Shown: positions 1 through 13,600 of the stretch, piece by piece
Layout of the letters: the number at the start of each line of letters is the position of its first letter
How positions within the stretch are numbered: position 1 is the first letter of the stretch
Source: Harmothoe impar
Lineage: Eukaryota; Annelida; Polychaeta; Phyllodocida; Polynoidae
DNA: 64,000 nucleotides
Direction of reading: 5' to 3'
NCBI GenBank assembly: GCA_947462335.1
Contig: OX381705.1
Coordinates: 43,972,175 to 44,036,174 of the forward strand
Translations under genes and position numbers: made by a program
The notes under the pieces: model-generated
Databases searched by the model: none
Told to the model about the DNA's origin: nothing
What the model saw: the letters and a program-made list of their open reading frames with translations, nothing else

Positions 1-1244
1 GTAATTCAATTAGCTGTGAGAGAAAGTGATATTCTACTTACTGATACTAGATGCTGACCTTCTCTTATCACAAGCTTATAGAACAGATGTGAAACCATTA
101 CAAATAGCATGATGGATGCAAGTTGAAGTGGAGTTACCCTACTAACCTCTGACCTTACCGTTGCCCTATGTATGTATATGGGATCGCTGCCAGGTATGTA
201 GGCATAAAGGTGAGAGGATTTGGATGAGTTCTTCCATGATCAGCTACGAATAGATCTGTGACACAGATGTGTAGGACAGAACATGTGGCCGCATTATATA
301 AAGGGGAGAGACGTGGGCAAGAGGGGAGGGGCATTCAGTCATGTCTTTTATTTGTAAGCTGAAAGTTAGCGATGGGGCACATTAGTTATATTAAGGCCAC
401 CTTTTACAGGTGGGACAAAACAACGTTTTTATTTTACATAAACCATACAAAATCTAAGAGTCGAAAGGTTTTATCTGGCCGAATGAATAGAAATGTCTTA
501 GGCCTATCGTTTTTGCTTACTATACGCGCACAAAGGTGGTCTTTTTCACAGTGGTAATTGATGTTTGTAGATTCTAAGGTAAGGTATTGTGATAGGGGTA
601 TGGTGAATCTCCCTCCTCATGTATGGCTGTGGTAGATGATTTGTGGTTTTGGTGTCCTTGTGGTATCATTCAACTTCATTGGGATGCGGTGGAGTATTTC
701 TATTTTTATCTGTTTTAAACAGATGAATGGTGTTCTTTAAGCGTGTGGTTTTGATGTTATTATAATTTATACTTTAAAGTCGTACTTCCTCTCCTGCTTC
801 CTCGGATGACCACCCTTAGTATACATATTGTTGAACTTATGTACCTGTGTGAACATGGAAACTATGTGTTGGATAACACTACGTTACATGTGTATACACA
901 TTATTAGATGATAACAGTGAATAGCAATAGCTTATGTAACAATATCCTAAGTAACTGGATGTAATGGTGTACTTCTTACACCGACCGCAGTGCAGATATA
1001 TATTGGACCTTCTTGATCAGGTATGTCACGAATGTAACATAATACCTGGCACATGTCACGTCTTTAGTTTAGAGTTACGCATTGTGGAGATATCTTAGCT
1101 AATTATTGGCGTCACAGAATACCTTTGTCTTATCCATTCTGACCTTTGCTCACGATGTAAAGAGTTCAATTAAAACTATGATCCCATACCACCTTTCTTT
1201 CATTGTTGTTCTCTAGTTAATAATACTTATGAACATTGGGAATA

Positions 1245-1323
<79 letters not shown>

Positions 1324-3623
1324 CAGTACAGGCTTTATATCATAGTATAACCTAATGTGCTATTTAGGAATCGTGAGCTTTACCCCTTTGCTAAAGTAGA
1401 GGGCTCTTTGTTGTCTGTGATATGCTGTAAACACATTATTCATTCAACGGGGGTTTTATATATTTTGTCAGCAGTGAGAGGGTGATTCTAGGTAGTGCTT
1501 CGATTTACATCTATTAGGAGTATACAAGGTTGAATGCATCTGTGGTTTTCCCCAAATGGTTGACAGTCAACCACATAAACACACTCAAACTAAAAAGGTC
1601 AAATGGAATTGGTAGCGATGGAATTGGTGTGGTAATAGCAATTATGTTTTATTATAGGTTTTGTTGTGTGATGAATTAGATATGGAAATGTATCTGGCTA
1701 TCCTTAATCTGCCTTTGTTTCCTTACCATACCACAGCACCATCTGGCGAGAAAATAACAAACCAGACCAATTTACCACATGCATGAATCCCTACCAGATT
1801 TCATCCACAGAATACAGGTAAAATGATTCAAACTTAATGTCTCAACTTGTCATAATATAGAGTTTCTCATTCATTATTTAGCTGGGAACTTCGAAAATCT
1901 AATCACCATGGGATTAGCTTTTCCGGGCGCGGTTCCCAAAGATAAATTCATCTAGTTAAGGTTTAAATATGTAAGTCCCTAGCGTCACTATTTCCGGTGG
2001 TTGGCTGTTACAGTTTGGTGACTTCATGATAGCCTAATAGAAGGTTCCCTAGAGCAGTGCCAGAAAAGTCACAAAGACCATGTTAATCACCTTAACATTT
2101 CACACAGCTTTAGCCCACTGGCCGTAGGGGTACACTCTATCACACTAGTATAATGTAGGGAACAAGTAACGTAGCTTGACGTATAGTTAGGTTTTAAGAA
2201 CCATTTTGCATGAAACCCATATCTTGGGCTTGGGATTCCCATTATGAATTATGTAGTATAGCCTCCATTGACAATTGATAACTGCATGTCGCCCACACAA
2301 TATTCTTACCTTTTCAACATCAGTAATTTCCATTCACATCTTGTATGAATATCTCCCCCGGGGAAGTATAATTTAATTAGCTTTTTACAGAGAGCATTAT
2401 TATAAGCCATTACCTTTATTCACCTATTGGAGCATGGGAAGAGCATTTAATCTGTATGTTAGAAACGTTTTTGCTGTAGCAGTTTTTTTTGAACAGTAAA
2501 ACCTGAACAATACATTTATACATGCATGTATAGTCCACTATATCCATATGAGTACAATGGGAAATCACACTTGTAAGAATTATACCTCCGACGGAATAGT
2601 CATATTTAACTATTTGTGTCATATAAAATTGGTATTACTCCAAATTAACCTATTGTATTGCTATTTTGACAAAATAGTTCTTTAAGCAACATAGGTCGAA
2701 TGTGTTATTGTTGACAGTGTCTGAGTTAATTCAACAATGGTATGGACTGATGAATAAATTGATTTATTCAATTTGTAAATAAGAGAATGGTGTAGAGATA
2801 ATTATATTATCTCCAATTACGTGCTACTTGTTTAGCCAATGCCGATTTCATAATGCTTCTCGGTAATAAATCTGTATGTTTGACATTCTAAAATATCACG
2901 ATTAGGACAGTAAATCGATTTTCGCGATTTTGTACAGGTTAATCACAGAGTTAATTAAATTGCTATTTCTAAATACTAAAACCAAATAGGATTAACCGGA
3001 ATGTTTCTTAACTTGCGATTCATAACAGGAATCAGACTTTGGCAAGTTCAATAATACAGTGTACAACATTCAAACCTTTGCAGCCTACTAATTACTGATT
3101 GAAATAAACTGTACGTGCCTGGATCAGGCCAGGCCTTATGATGCCTCATATTTCATATAAGGCTGTCTTCACTGTACATACATTATAAGTAAACCAAACT
3201 CGTTGCCAACCGTCACGGTTAGAGTCCATCGCCCCAAACAATATAGTCTGAACCTGACTGGGATTATGGTTGTTGATACTTGTACTGAAAATAAGACATA
3301 CTCGAAGTCATCGTCATTACATAGAGATAAGACGATTTATAGTCCATAGCAGTTCTCATATGGATACATATGTAAACAGTCTAACAGTCATTATGCTCGA
3401 AGAGGATCTCAACGCGGACACAGTAAGCTTGCTTGGACTTTGGGTGGAGGGAAAGCTTCACTCTTATTTGCTTCAGTCGAGGAGGAGCGCCCTTTTCGTC
3501 TCGACTGGGAAGACCCATCTGTCGGATGCTACTACCAAGTCGACTCATGTCAGTCAGGAGGACCTCATGCTCTGTAGGACCTACCTGGAGGTCTGCGTCA
3601 CCTATCAAACGGTCCATGCCTCG
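1..3623. other. Intergenic, no gene seen
   Basis: No open frame here has splice signals or a recognisable motif. The stretch is AT-rich with short chance frames only. The one clear structure is the TA microsatellite at 1241-1322. Absence of a gene is judged by eye. Confidence 0.5.
1241..1322. repeat. TA dinucleotide microsatellite
   Basis: An almost pure (TA)n tract of about 80 bp, interrupted only near its left end by a TGTGTA step. Confidence 0.97.
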
Positions 3624-5033
3624 TCAGGGGTTAACGGTGTTCTTGGTGTTGACAGCGTTCTTGTTGTTGACAATGCCACCCTTGTTGCTGATGGTGGTCT
3701 TGTTGTTGGGTGTGGTGGTGGTGATGGTGGGTATCCTGTTGGCACTGTTGTTGCTGGTGCTTGTACCGGGCGGTGTAGTGGTGTGCTGGCTGCTGGTGGA
3801 GGCTGCACTGGTTGTTGCCACATGCCGGCTGGTGGCATTGGTGTTGCCGTTGCTGAGGACAGCCTCATCTATGATGGCAGTGACATTAAGAATGCCATCA
3901 TTGGTGAGGCCAGCCCTTAGACTGTGTGGGTGAATGCGTCTGGGCAATCTGAACTCTCGCTTTAGTGAAGCAGACAGTGAGCTGTGGTCATTGTCTTCCT
4001 CACGTGTTGCTGTCACAATTAACTTATCATTGCCACGCAGCTTCACCACAACATCATCTGCTCGGAACACTCGTCCTACCTCCACATTTATATGCATCAC
4101 TTGGCCCATCTCTGAAGCCCTCACAAAGGGTTGGTTGAGTGGGGTTTGGACCTCTGCTGTTCTTGACCCTGTTGAGTTCACACTTTGTCGACTGCCACTC
4201 AACGAGGCCGGTCTGACAAACACTGGAGCTTCCAAACATAGGAGGCCATTAGAAAATGTACACTGCAGGCGGTCTATATCCACATCATCTGGGAGATTAA
4301 TCTTGCGGCAGAACTCATTGGTGCTCTTGCGACCACTGTCAGTCTCCTTGTGAACAGCGAAGACGATAACTTTTCTACCAACAGCTTTAACTTTGATGTC
4401 CCTACTATCGAAGCCAAGAACATCAAATTGCATTCGAACAATTTTTCTGCCAGTTCGTGGGCATGTCACGTACATTGGCCTTTTCATATCATCTTCCTGA
4501 ATGCTCTCTGAACTACTAGAATCAAGACCTTGGTCATCAGGACCATCATATAGCGAGTCTTTATCTTGCACTCTTTCTATATTCAGAAACTTGGCCTTAG
4601 GGTCATTCTCTCCAAAGCTCTTTTCACTTGTCCCAGTTGGAGTCCCCCGCGACCGCTGACTCGAGGTTCTTAGTGGCCTGACTTGGAACGTCTCCTTCTC
4701 TCTTTTTTTGACATTCTCATTCCAGTCTCTTAGCACAGTCTCAACCTCATCGTCCATTGTCCGCTCCATGGTGTTGAAGGTCTTATCAGCAAATGGACTC
4801 TTTTGATTACTGGACTTGGGCTTCATGGGGATCTTCTTCCCTGGAGATGTGTGTTGGTCCATGGCGGAGGCCTTACTCATGGCTTCTTCGACCCAGGCAG
4901 GAATTAAACCCTTCGTCTCGATGTCCCACTCAAAGAACGGGTCTTCAGCAAACTCCTGCAAGTACAGAGGAGACAACATGTCAACTTTGCCAGTTTCAGT
5001 TCTAGAAGAGTGGGAAACGTAGGACGTAGGCAT
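3624..5033 (-). CDS. Small heat-shock-type protein with two alpha-crystallin domains
   Basis: Intronless 469-codon frame, ATG at 5033-5031 (A at -3) and TGA at 3626-3624. Residues 1-185 are a charged, probably disordered N-terminal region with an FFEW motif near 33-36. The first alpha-crystallin domain lies near 186-272 and ends in the usual LP...NGLLCLEAP pattern. The second lies near 302-392 with FRLPRRI...LTNDGILNVTA, the family's LP/G-x-L strands. A Ser/Thr/Asn-rich low-complexity tail fills 393-469. Typical small HSPs have one such domain and 150-250 residues; tandem-domain forms are best known from flatworms (Tsp36 type). The expected role is ATP-independent holdase chaperoning in the cytoplasm. 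No I-x-I/V anchoring motif was noticed in the tail. The plus-strand frames over this locus are antisense shadows. Family assignment is confident; the specific function is inferred. Confidence 0.88.
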   Translation of the reverse strand: MPTSYVSHSSRTETGKVDMLSPLYLQEFAEDPFFEWDIETKGLIPAWVEEAMSKASAMDQHTSPGKKIPMKPKSSNQKSPFADKTFNTMERTMDDEVETVLRDWNENVKKREKETFQVRPLRTSSQRSRGTPTGTSEKSFGENDPKAKFLNIERVQDKDSLYDGPDDQGLDSSSSESIQEDDMKRPMYVTCPRTGRKIVRMQFDVLGFDSRDIKVKAVGRKVIVFAVHKETDSGRKSTNEFCRKINLPDDVDIDRLQCTFSNGLLCLEAPVFVRPASLSGSRQSVNSTGSRTAEVQTPLNQPFVRASEMGQVMHINVEVGRVFRADDVVVKLRGNDKLIVTATREEDNDHSSLSASLKREFRLPRRIHPHSLRAGLTNDGILNVTAIIDEAVLSNGNTNATSRHVATTSAASTSSQHTTTPPGTSTSNNSANRIPTITTTTPNNKTTISNKGGIVNNKNAVNTKNTVNP

Positions 5034-5259
5034 TATGCTGGGTTATAGACAGAATGTTGAGTTTGGACTTTAGAGTCTCTGTTATTCCACCACAGATCCT
5101 TGACTAGCCTGAAGTCATATAGTGATTATAGTCTACAGTTCCCCTATTCATATACGTATAGTATACGTCCAAGTGTATTCTCCCACTAAGTGTGGTGGAT
5201 CTGAAAACCTATTGCCTGACCGTAATACTTTATACCCATTTGTGTTGATATCAGACGCG

Positions 5260-5272
5260 ATTGGTCTATTGG
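5260..5272 (-). promoter_or_regulatory. Paired inverted CCAAT boxes upstream of the small HSP gene
   Basis: Two ATTGG motifs (CCAAT on the minus strand) at 5260-5264 and 5268-5272 lie about 230 bp upstream of the ATG. I found no convincing heat-shock element (nGAAnnTTCnnGAA) nearby. Promoter function is inference. Confidence 0.25.
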
Positions 5273-6463
5273 TAAATATTGACATAAATATGAATCTGGA
5301 AATATCCGCGTCATGACGAGCATGAACAATCGGAGCAGGCCCAAAGCAATAAACAATATCAAGGTCCATTTCAAACGTCATAGCCGTGTTTGGGAGGCAT
5401 CAAAACAACCAAAGCCTTGACGCTGCCATGTGTTAGTTGGCATTGCCTGGCCTCTCATGCCAATAAGAGGTCAAGGATTTAAAGGCATGTGCGAGCCTTG
5501 GAATGGAGCCAATCTAAAAGGCGTTACATTGATGTGGTTATATACGTCATTCACTGTATGAAAGAGGCAGGCACTAGAAGCAGACATGCTGTCAGAGTGT
5601 TTATGTACCTTGGTGGAGGAGTAACTGCTTTAGTTACACCTTGTGGTAGACATGTAATGTGTGATCATGTTGATGGGTGTTGGCGTAGTAAATTGACCGT
5701 TAATGGTGGAACCTAGCGGGAACCTAGCTAGATATTTACAGCGGGGTTGAGTTTGGGAAGAGGGAGGGGTAGACGGAAGGGTCCCACACCTTTCCCCAAT
5801 CATGAACATATAGAGGCCAGAATGTTGCTATTTCATTATAGTCTATACTTTTGTTTGAAATGATTGTATATGTAATTTGATTACTAGAGAATAATGGCGT
5901 GCCTTATAGCAAGCAGTCCAAACTGGTGCGCATTAGTGGGATACTATTATGTAAACATTGAACCATGACTCTAAATATGATATGTAGGTTCATGATTGAA
6001 TATGTCTATAAGGCACTCGACCATCGTGCCTCACACATTCACAGACAGTCCCGACATAAATAATAACATGGACAAAGTATTCCAAGGACCATCTTAATTA
6101 TGACAGAAAGTCACGGTCATAATTGAGACTTGACAGCACGTCATACTGAATGAATATGTTCCCCAATGAGAGGGTAGGTACACATATTATATGACTCATC
6201 AGATAGATATCTGTGTCTCTGCTACTTTTTCTCTCCCCTCACCTACCTGTTACCATGGACTACCTGAAGCTACCTGAGGAATACATGAGAATTAAGTTAC
6301 TTCAGTTCATAGAATATGCACATCACGTGCATGCATTTCCTGTAGAGTATTTATTTGGCCATTAATGTTACTTCACTATACCTGTACTAAGGCCAGAATG
6401 TAACACAAGCTATGAATACAAGTCATGTAGTGTAAGGTCATTACAAAGGTCCGCTGACTATTA
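5273..6463. other. Intergenic, no gene seen
   Basis: Short chance frames only. No repeat copy matching others in the window and no RNA gene was noticed. Confidence 0.45.
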
Positions 6464-6669
6464 TTGTGGCTCCAGATGGGTCAAAAGCGACCTGGCGACC
6501 TGGGCTATTTTGGAGGCGACTTCCGACCTATGGCAATAATATAAGCGACCTAGCGACTTTTGGACAATATTTATGATAGAATAAAAGGTCCAAAAAAGCG
6601 ACTTTTCGACCTGGACCCCTTAATTTCGGCGACTTTCCGACCTCAGGGGGGGACCCCTCTGCACCCCCA
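6464..6669 (+). repeat. About 205-bp dispersed repeat, GCGACC-rich, copy 1
   Basis: Begins TTGTGGCTCCAGATGGGTC, contains several AGCGACC / GCGACTTT modules and ends in CCCCTCTGCACCCCC. An inverted copy at 9828-10034 matches along nearly its full length. No coding frame. Perhaps a short non-autonomous element. Confidence 0.8.
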
Positions 6670-6820
6670 TTATTAACATGACTGCTGGGCTATCTAGCAA
6701 TAGTGGTGTATGGTGCTCGTATGGTTTGAGTGTGGGGCGGGGGATGATTTATAAGCAAAAACATAATTTCCACGAATGGGCATATATGGCTCCTGTTATG
6801 CCCACGAGTTATGCTTTTGA

Positions 6821-7266
6821 TTTATTATACCTAGCATATGATAAACCACTATTAGGCACTAAAAAACATGGCAAATCGGGCCGATTGCCGATGTTTTGGT
6901 TCGTAGTTCAGCTTTGGTCCACTAGGTGTCTCCCTGATTTTACAGATGATTTCTCTCTAAAATCCTTATTTCTGGTGCGATTTACTAGCTGTAAAATTGT
7001 ATGGGCATGATGGTATATCCTCTCTACCGTTTCCAATGCTTAAACCACTCAAAATATGCTGCATAATGTCTAAAAATCGGGCTTAAAATCGGCAATCGGC
7101 AGATGTTCTGACTTTTGTTTGAGCTGCACTCCCATTGGCTAAGAGGTGGTCACGTGACATTCTCAATACGTAATACGTCAATATTGAAGTAATACGCCAC
7201 TGCAGTGTGCATATGAGCTACAATGGTTAAGCGATAGGACTATCATAATTATGCTAGGTATAATAA
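6821..7266. mobile_element. MITE, TTATTATACCTAGCATA family, copy 1
   Basis: Flanked by inverted arms: TTATTATACCTAGCATATGATA at 6821 and its near complement ending at 7266. The interior, including an AATCGG...CGATTGCCGAT segment, resembles the element at 23989-24433 in opposite orientation. The hairpin-like ACGAATGGGCATA...TATGCCCACGAGT just outside the left arm also has a counterpart beside the other copy, so the true element may be longer. No transposase frame. Confidence 0.75.
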
Positions 7267-7411
7267 TGTATCATATTACGAAGTATTTCATGGCATTCCA
7301 TGGACTTATTCTATTGATGCATGCTGTACTAATGTGCTGTATGAATTCTCCTGCTATTACAAACTACTGTACCTACCTCCATGGTAAGAAAAGAACAAGG
7401 TGGAAAACTCG

Positions 7412-7660
7412 TTATTTCACAAGACATCCTTTGTCGGCTCCTAATGGTGAATGTGGATCCACAGAATTATACAACATAGCTTTCCATCTTGACACAGGAT
7501 GCTGACAAACTGACACTGTGACAGCCAACTGTTCACATTCATTCACAGCGAGTTCACAAGCCTCCAGTGCTCCTGGGGTACTCTCCTGGGCAATAACATA
7601 GAGAGTTGTGTCCGGTAAGGTGAGGGGTGAGTGAGAGGTTTGGTGAGAGGTGGAGGTGGC
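7412..7660 (-). CDS. Last exon with stop codon
   Basis: Acceptor ACTTTCCCACAG, then 82 codons to TAA at 7414-7412. Reads ...LYVIAQESTPGALEACELAV... and ...PVSRWKAMLYNSVDPHSPLG.... GC content is clearly higher than in the flanking intergenic DNA. The longer frame running into the intron (to 7846) is an artefact of the open intron. Confidence 0.7.
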   Translation of the reverse strand, partial: ATSTSHQTSHSPLTLPDTTLYVIAQESTPGALEACELAVNECEQLAVTVSVCQHPVSRWKAMLYNSVDPHSPLGADKGCLVK

Positions 7661-10600
7661 CTGTGGGAAAGTGACCCTCATGAATGCTGAGTGGGTACAA
7701 TGGTCAGCACTACGCTGTGAGTTCTCACTCCAGGGCAGGCACCCAGGAGACCTCTGTGGTTGATGCAGGGAAAGGGAGGGGGCAGGGTGGGTGTGAAGCC
7801 GAGCTGTAGAGGTGGAATAAAGGCAATACCTCAGGGTACTGTCCATCCAGGACCATAGCTGATATATAGTCTTTTGCTATGTAGACATGCACAGCCGTTC
7901 TATGGCTCTCTTCTAACACTGCTTCCTATACTCGTGATGAGAAATAACCTTTTTAGTGGTCTAACGTAACTGCTAGTTAAACACTCTAAAATACCAATAC
8001 ATGACCAAAATGAGATATTAGCACTCACACAAGTAGGGTAATTATTAGCATCCTTAAAAATACCTTTTGTACAAACGGTCATATATTCCCTTGTTAAATA
8101 CCCCAGAACCTGTTACCAATATTTTTTTTAAAACAATATTTCCCTAGTGAAAAGCTTGTGGAACAGAACCTTTCCATAATAACATGTCATGTGCCTCGAA
8201 CATATAACACACACACATCTGTAATCCGATATAAACATACATGGTACTCATATTATGTCTTAAGCTTTGATGCAATTAACTTAAAGCTTAACATGACCAG
8301 CAGTCAGCCAATCGTTAAACGTATAACTCACTCACTCCCAACCTACAAGTGCACATAACTACATTTAGGAATTGATCTTTTGACCATAGATTAATCGACT
8401 TTCGATTGACTCTCTGTCCAAAGGTCAATACTTTAAATCCGCCTACCCGGTACTCCTAAAGTCTCTCTGATCAAAGTACCTGGTTGTGAATTCACAGAGA
8501 GTGTGGATAATTATGGGTTCTGTTATAATGAATTGATTGATGTTCCACAATGTCCAATACGTTCAATATATAATTTTTACAAATGATTAAAGACCACATC
8601 CGGAGGTTTTTAATTGGCAATTTCACTATTGTAATCAGGTACCTAGGTATGTTAACTGACTTCCTATCTAAAGGTAACTCCTGCAGAGCTATACTTATTC
8701 ATTTATTACTTGGTTTAGTTGAGGGCCAATCCATGAGACCTCATATCCTAAATATCAGTGATTGTGCTGTCCCCAGTGAGAAGCACATGAACTACAGCCC
8801 AAATACCCAATGTGATCTCATATTGGGTGACAACGAACCCAATGGGGAGGCCACCCCATATATTTTCTATAGAAACTACATGCATATGCAAATATCACTT
8901 CAAACCTGGTATTCTTATTACAAGAGGTAAATCAACAAACTAGCACTAATTTGATGAGAAACCCCTCCTAATCCCTATCTATAAAGGGCACCAGAAAGTA
9001 CCCTTTCCCTTAGAATCATGGTCACACATGCTAGCCAAAACTGAGGGAGTGGCCCCCCTGGGCCCCTGCAGTGGTCAGTCTGCCTAAAGCACTAACCTCC
9101 CACTGCACTGTGACAACAGTGATGTTCCCACCACGTGGTCAGGACATCAAACATGGCGGATGGTCAGTTGAATGGGGGCTAGTTCCCTGATTACAGGGTG
9201 TCCCTGGGCTATTTAGAATGTACATATCACAATAGATAGCTACAATATCTATTCAGACCCAGTGGATATTGAGGGAACAATGATAGGGGCCTAGACATAC
9301 AGTATTGGGCACCATAAACAGAATGAGTGATGTCCTGACCACATTGCTTGATTGTTGTTGTGATGTCCCGTAACACATTTTTGTGATGCCCGTACCATGG
9401 TTCTCTTTTGTGTGTAATACAGTGAAACTTCGTTATAAGGAACTCTGATTTAAGGAGACCTTGCTTATAAGGAGCAGATTTGTGTGGTCCCGATTTTTCC
9501 CTATACATTTATATAGTAGGAAAACTCTCTTAGAAGGAGGTGTTTTTACCTTAACCTCTGATATAAGGAGGTAATTTTGGCTCATTTCCTTATTTTGTAC
9601 GTGCAAACCTTACCCAGGGAAGTTATTTCTCAGGATTACAGTCACATACTGCTTAAAATTGCCCACTGCCCCATCCCATAGAGGTGGGGAGAATACGTTT
9701 GTAGCTTCCCTAGGGAGGAAGGGAGATCAAAAGCTCCATGAAGGGGATCTAGACGGGGTTTTGACTTGAAATAATACACACACCCATCTGAATTGTATTC
9801 AAATCAAGTCTGTAAGGGTATAAGAGAGGGGGTGCAGAGGGGTCCCCCCCTGAGGTCGGAAAGTCGCCGAAATTAAGGGGCCCAGGTCACAAAGTCGCTT
9901 TTTTGGACCCCCTAAAGTACTGTCAAATTTCTCTAAAAGTCGCCAGGTCACTTTTATTATTGCAATAGGTCGAAAGTCGCCTCCAAAACGGCCCAGGTCG
10001 CCAGGTCGCTTTTGACCCATCTGCAGCCACAAGAGACACAGGTAGGGAGTGTTCTGTTGCTGGACCTTTATAAGGCTGACCTTGCTTATAAGGAGACCTT
10101 GCTTATAAGGAGCAAATTGCACTGGTCCAAATAAATAAAAGGTCCTCCTTATAACGAAGTTTTACTGTACATACATTTAGTTATAAGATTACAAATTATA
10201 CAACCACACGGATATCAAAGCAGGTGGACTATCAAGTCATATTTGTATAGTAATGTATTAGAGATGTACCAGCAAAAGCATGCCTGATCCTGTGTATGTC
10301 GACTATCAAGGGACAGACTATCAAGACCTGACTGTACAATGTCACGTACGATGCCATGGCGCCCAATACTGTAAACCTATTATGGTCAACCTTCAGAAGA
10401 CCCTCAAAATTAACCAAAACATGCCACTAATTAACTCACCATTCAACATGAGTGATGCCCTGTCCTAGTGGACAGAGCATCAACATCCACACAAAAAGTG
10501 ATAATGCCTCAGACCTGTCTTTAATAGCACAACAGCATCATTTTGCTTAAAGTTTACATTTGGCCATTTGCAACCCCCTCCCCTACCTCACTCCAAATCA

Positions 10601-13600
10601 TGGATCACCCCTTATTGTATTCTACCGTTCTACCGCAATAAACTGATTATCATGTTTTGATAGACTACAGGTCTGGCACCACACTACCAGCGCACTCATC
10701 CTAATTAGTAGTACCGTTTGTCCCGTCACCAATAGCGGCTGTGAGTTCTAAGGTGCCCTTGTCAGGGTGATAGATGAGGCAGGACACAATGTTAATGCAT
10801 AGACTGCCACTGTAATCTATATGGGATATTGCCACTGGGAGATACCATTGTGTGTTGCCTCACACATAATTCACCCTACCTGTGCTGGAAGGACCGATGT
10901 ATGGATGCAGACCATTGGGTGTTGGTCATAAAGAGGTTATTCCTATTGGGCCTTATTATACTGTCGTTCTATTCACTGAAGGGGGATAAAGATGTCTCCC
11001 TACCCCGTATTTATATATCTCTACTTTAATATCACTTTACTGCTTCTCTCCCAGCGTTAACGATTCTGCCGATGAATCAGTTCTAGAGCAGCTTTAAGGA
11101 GTGGTATAAGAATCGGAAATACTAGAGTAATTGGATTGGTATCTGCAGGAACAATTACCCTCGTACCTCACAAACAATTACCCTAGTACCAAGCTTTTGC
11201 TTTTGACTGGATTCTAGATTATGCACAAGTATTCATACTATTATCGAATATCATTGCAGATATAATCAAATGCTTTTGGATTTTGTCAACTTGTTTTCAC
11301 CAAAATCCCTCTAGCTAAGGGTCTGTTTTCATAATTTTCACCAAGATACCTGCCAAAAGGCCACTTTGACTGAGGGTCAATTTTCAACAAAATCTATACA
11401 TAAGCAATTTTGACAATATTTGTTTTTTAAACTTTTGACCAAGATTTACTAAAGAATAGGCACATTTCACGAAAATACCTATAACCAAGGTAAAGGCTTG
11501 TCAGAGATCCAGCTTCACACCCAGGTCAAAATAAAATTGAGTAACCACCCGGGGCACTTGATGTCTCAGGTCGCCAATCTCATCACCAGCGGAAGCAGAG
11601 GGTCACACAAACCGGAGGCCGTGGGACTATCAGGTATACCTATGCGCATGCGCAGTGCCATGGGGTTGGAATGAGGCTGTGACCTTGATCAACCTGACAA
11701 TATCACGTTATATTCAGGAGAGAGTGGAGGAGACAGCTGATCTATTCACGTCAATTTGTATAGGAACCAGGGGTGAAATAAGTCCAGACGCTTGGCTTAT
11801 TGGAGAATAATTCAATAGCAGGCACTTTCAGATTGAGTTTTAATGTCGCGGTTAGCATGGGTTTGGTAGAATTATGTCAGATCTGGTCAAAGCAGAATTG
11901 GGTTTTGAATTTCAGTCCCGCTTGCAAATGGCTATCTGGATCATTCACTAAGCTTAGAGACTGCATTACTATATTGTATTGCTTTTATAAGCTTGAATCC
12001 CATGATGATTTCTATGCCTCCAAAAGCTGTGCAATTTGAGCCTTCTGCGAATTGGGAGCTTTACATTTACTCCAAATTGCAAGGGTTCTATTGTACTGGT
12101 CCATAAATTCAGATCAATATATATATGCATATATAGGCTCAATTTGCAGAAAATGTCAAATTTCAGAAACAACCCACATAAGCAAGGGACAACGTTTAAA
12201 TGTATAGACGTTGGTATGCCCCAAAAACGCAACTGATTCGTATACTGCCTGCTGTAGTTACATTTGTTGCAATTTGGAGCAAGGTCCCCATACCCCTAAA
12301 CAGATTTAGTAATTGCAGAAACTTTCCAGCTTACATCATGAGATTTGAACTTAACAAGTAAAAAGAGAAATACTAATAGACGCCATCCTCGTCATGGCTT
12401 GGTGGTGAGAAATGAGCCTTTTTTTTTTGAATGGCCTAAACCATAATGGTGTAATGGTCCATTACATCTTTAGTGAGGGCATTGTATGTGGTGTTAAAGT
12501 AAATTCCAGAAGGATTGGTAGCCATAGATATTTGAAAGAAACTGAATATGTGAAGTATGTGGTAGCGATAGACTTAGATGTTTTAGTTAATTGAAATAAC
12601 ATAATTATTAACAAATATGATATAAAATCGAGCCACAATACCTGGAAGAGTAAATATATTTCATATCTATGTGTCACTCTTCTTCCACATACATGTATAT
12701 CATATTCATTGACTATTATCTTGTCCCAGACAATGCTACATGTATACAGATAATTTATGCTTTATCACACGTGTCTACTATTAAGGACACTCTCTGCACC
12801 ATCAATATCTGGACTGAACCGGAGATTGGCCCGATCATGATAATTGTAACAGATAAGATAGGCACGAAGCTGCAATTTTGGAAATTCCGATTCTAATATG
12901 CTATTTTAATACAACCATGCCAACCATTTATAATGGGGGTTGGACTTTGGATGCTTCACGTATATGCAGGTATTATTTATATAATGTACACATGCAATGT
13001 ATCCGCTCGATCGTAATGGCCAAACGCCACAGTACGATTTATGGGTCTGAAACCTCTGCTGTTAGGTATACAGTGGAAAGGTCTGGCTGCTGATATTCCA
13101 AACAGCAAGGGTCTTCAGCACACCAGGGTCCTTTGCTTAATTCCAAACTATTGCCTGTATACTAAGCTGAATCTCTGCGTTTTGTAACTCTTAGATGTTG
13201 CAGGTGGGGGGAGTTACTTCACATTATAGATTTGGTTGATTATTTCCTTTGAAATGTGCTGAAGATATTTGTAGTGTCTCCCTTCTATATACATTGCCTT
13301 TGCAATATCGTAAACCACAGAGATCCCCAGGGTTATCAGCAGAAAATATCTAAATGTTTTGATATTTGTCTTTATCCAAGTTGTAACACTTAGGCAAGCC
13401 CCCTCAGGCGATAACATCTTGCAAAAGAGCTGTAGGTCCTTGCATATGGCCAACATCTCTATAATTCCAACAAACGCAGGGGTTTTCCTCCCTAAATCTT
13501 ACTGTGGAGTTTGGCTGCTTATGTTACCATATATGTTTATACAGGGTGCATAAGACATTATAGTATGACCCCTGGCTCACCTTATCTACATTTTATACAC

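Noticed and set aside
3270..3933. 216- and 166-codon plus frames, Gly/Val/Leu-rich
   Set aside because: Antisense of the low-complexity tail of the small HSP gene.
8583..8930. 115-codon plus frame
   Set aside because: No motif, AT-biased, no splice-supported neighbours, and on the opposite strand of an intron of the traced gene.
13214..13456. 80-codon minus frame (EMLAICKDLQLFCKML...)
   Set aside because: Lies between traced exons but has no good acceptor/donor pair and would break the phase chain.
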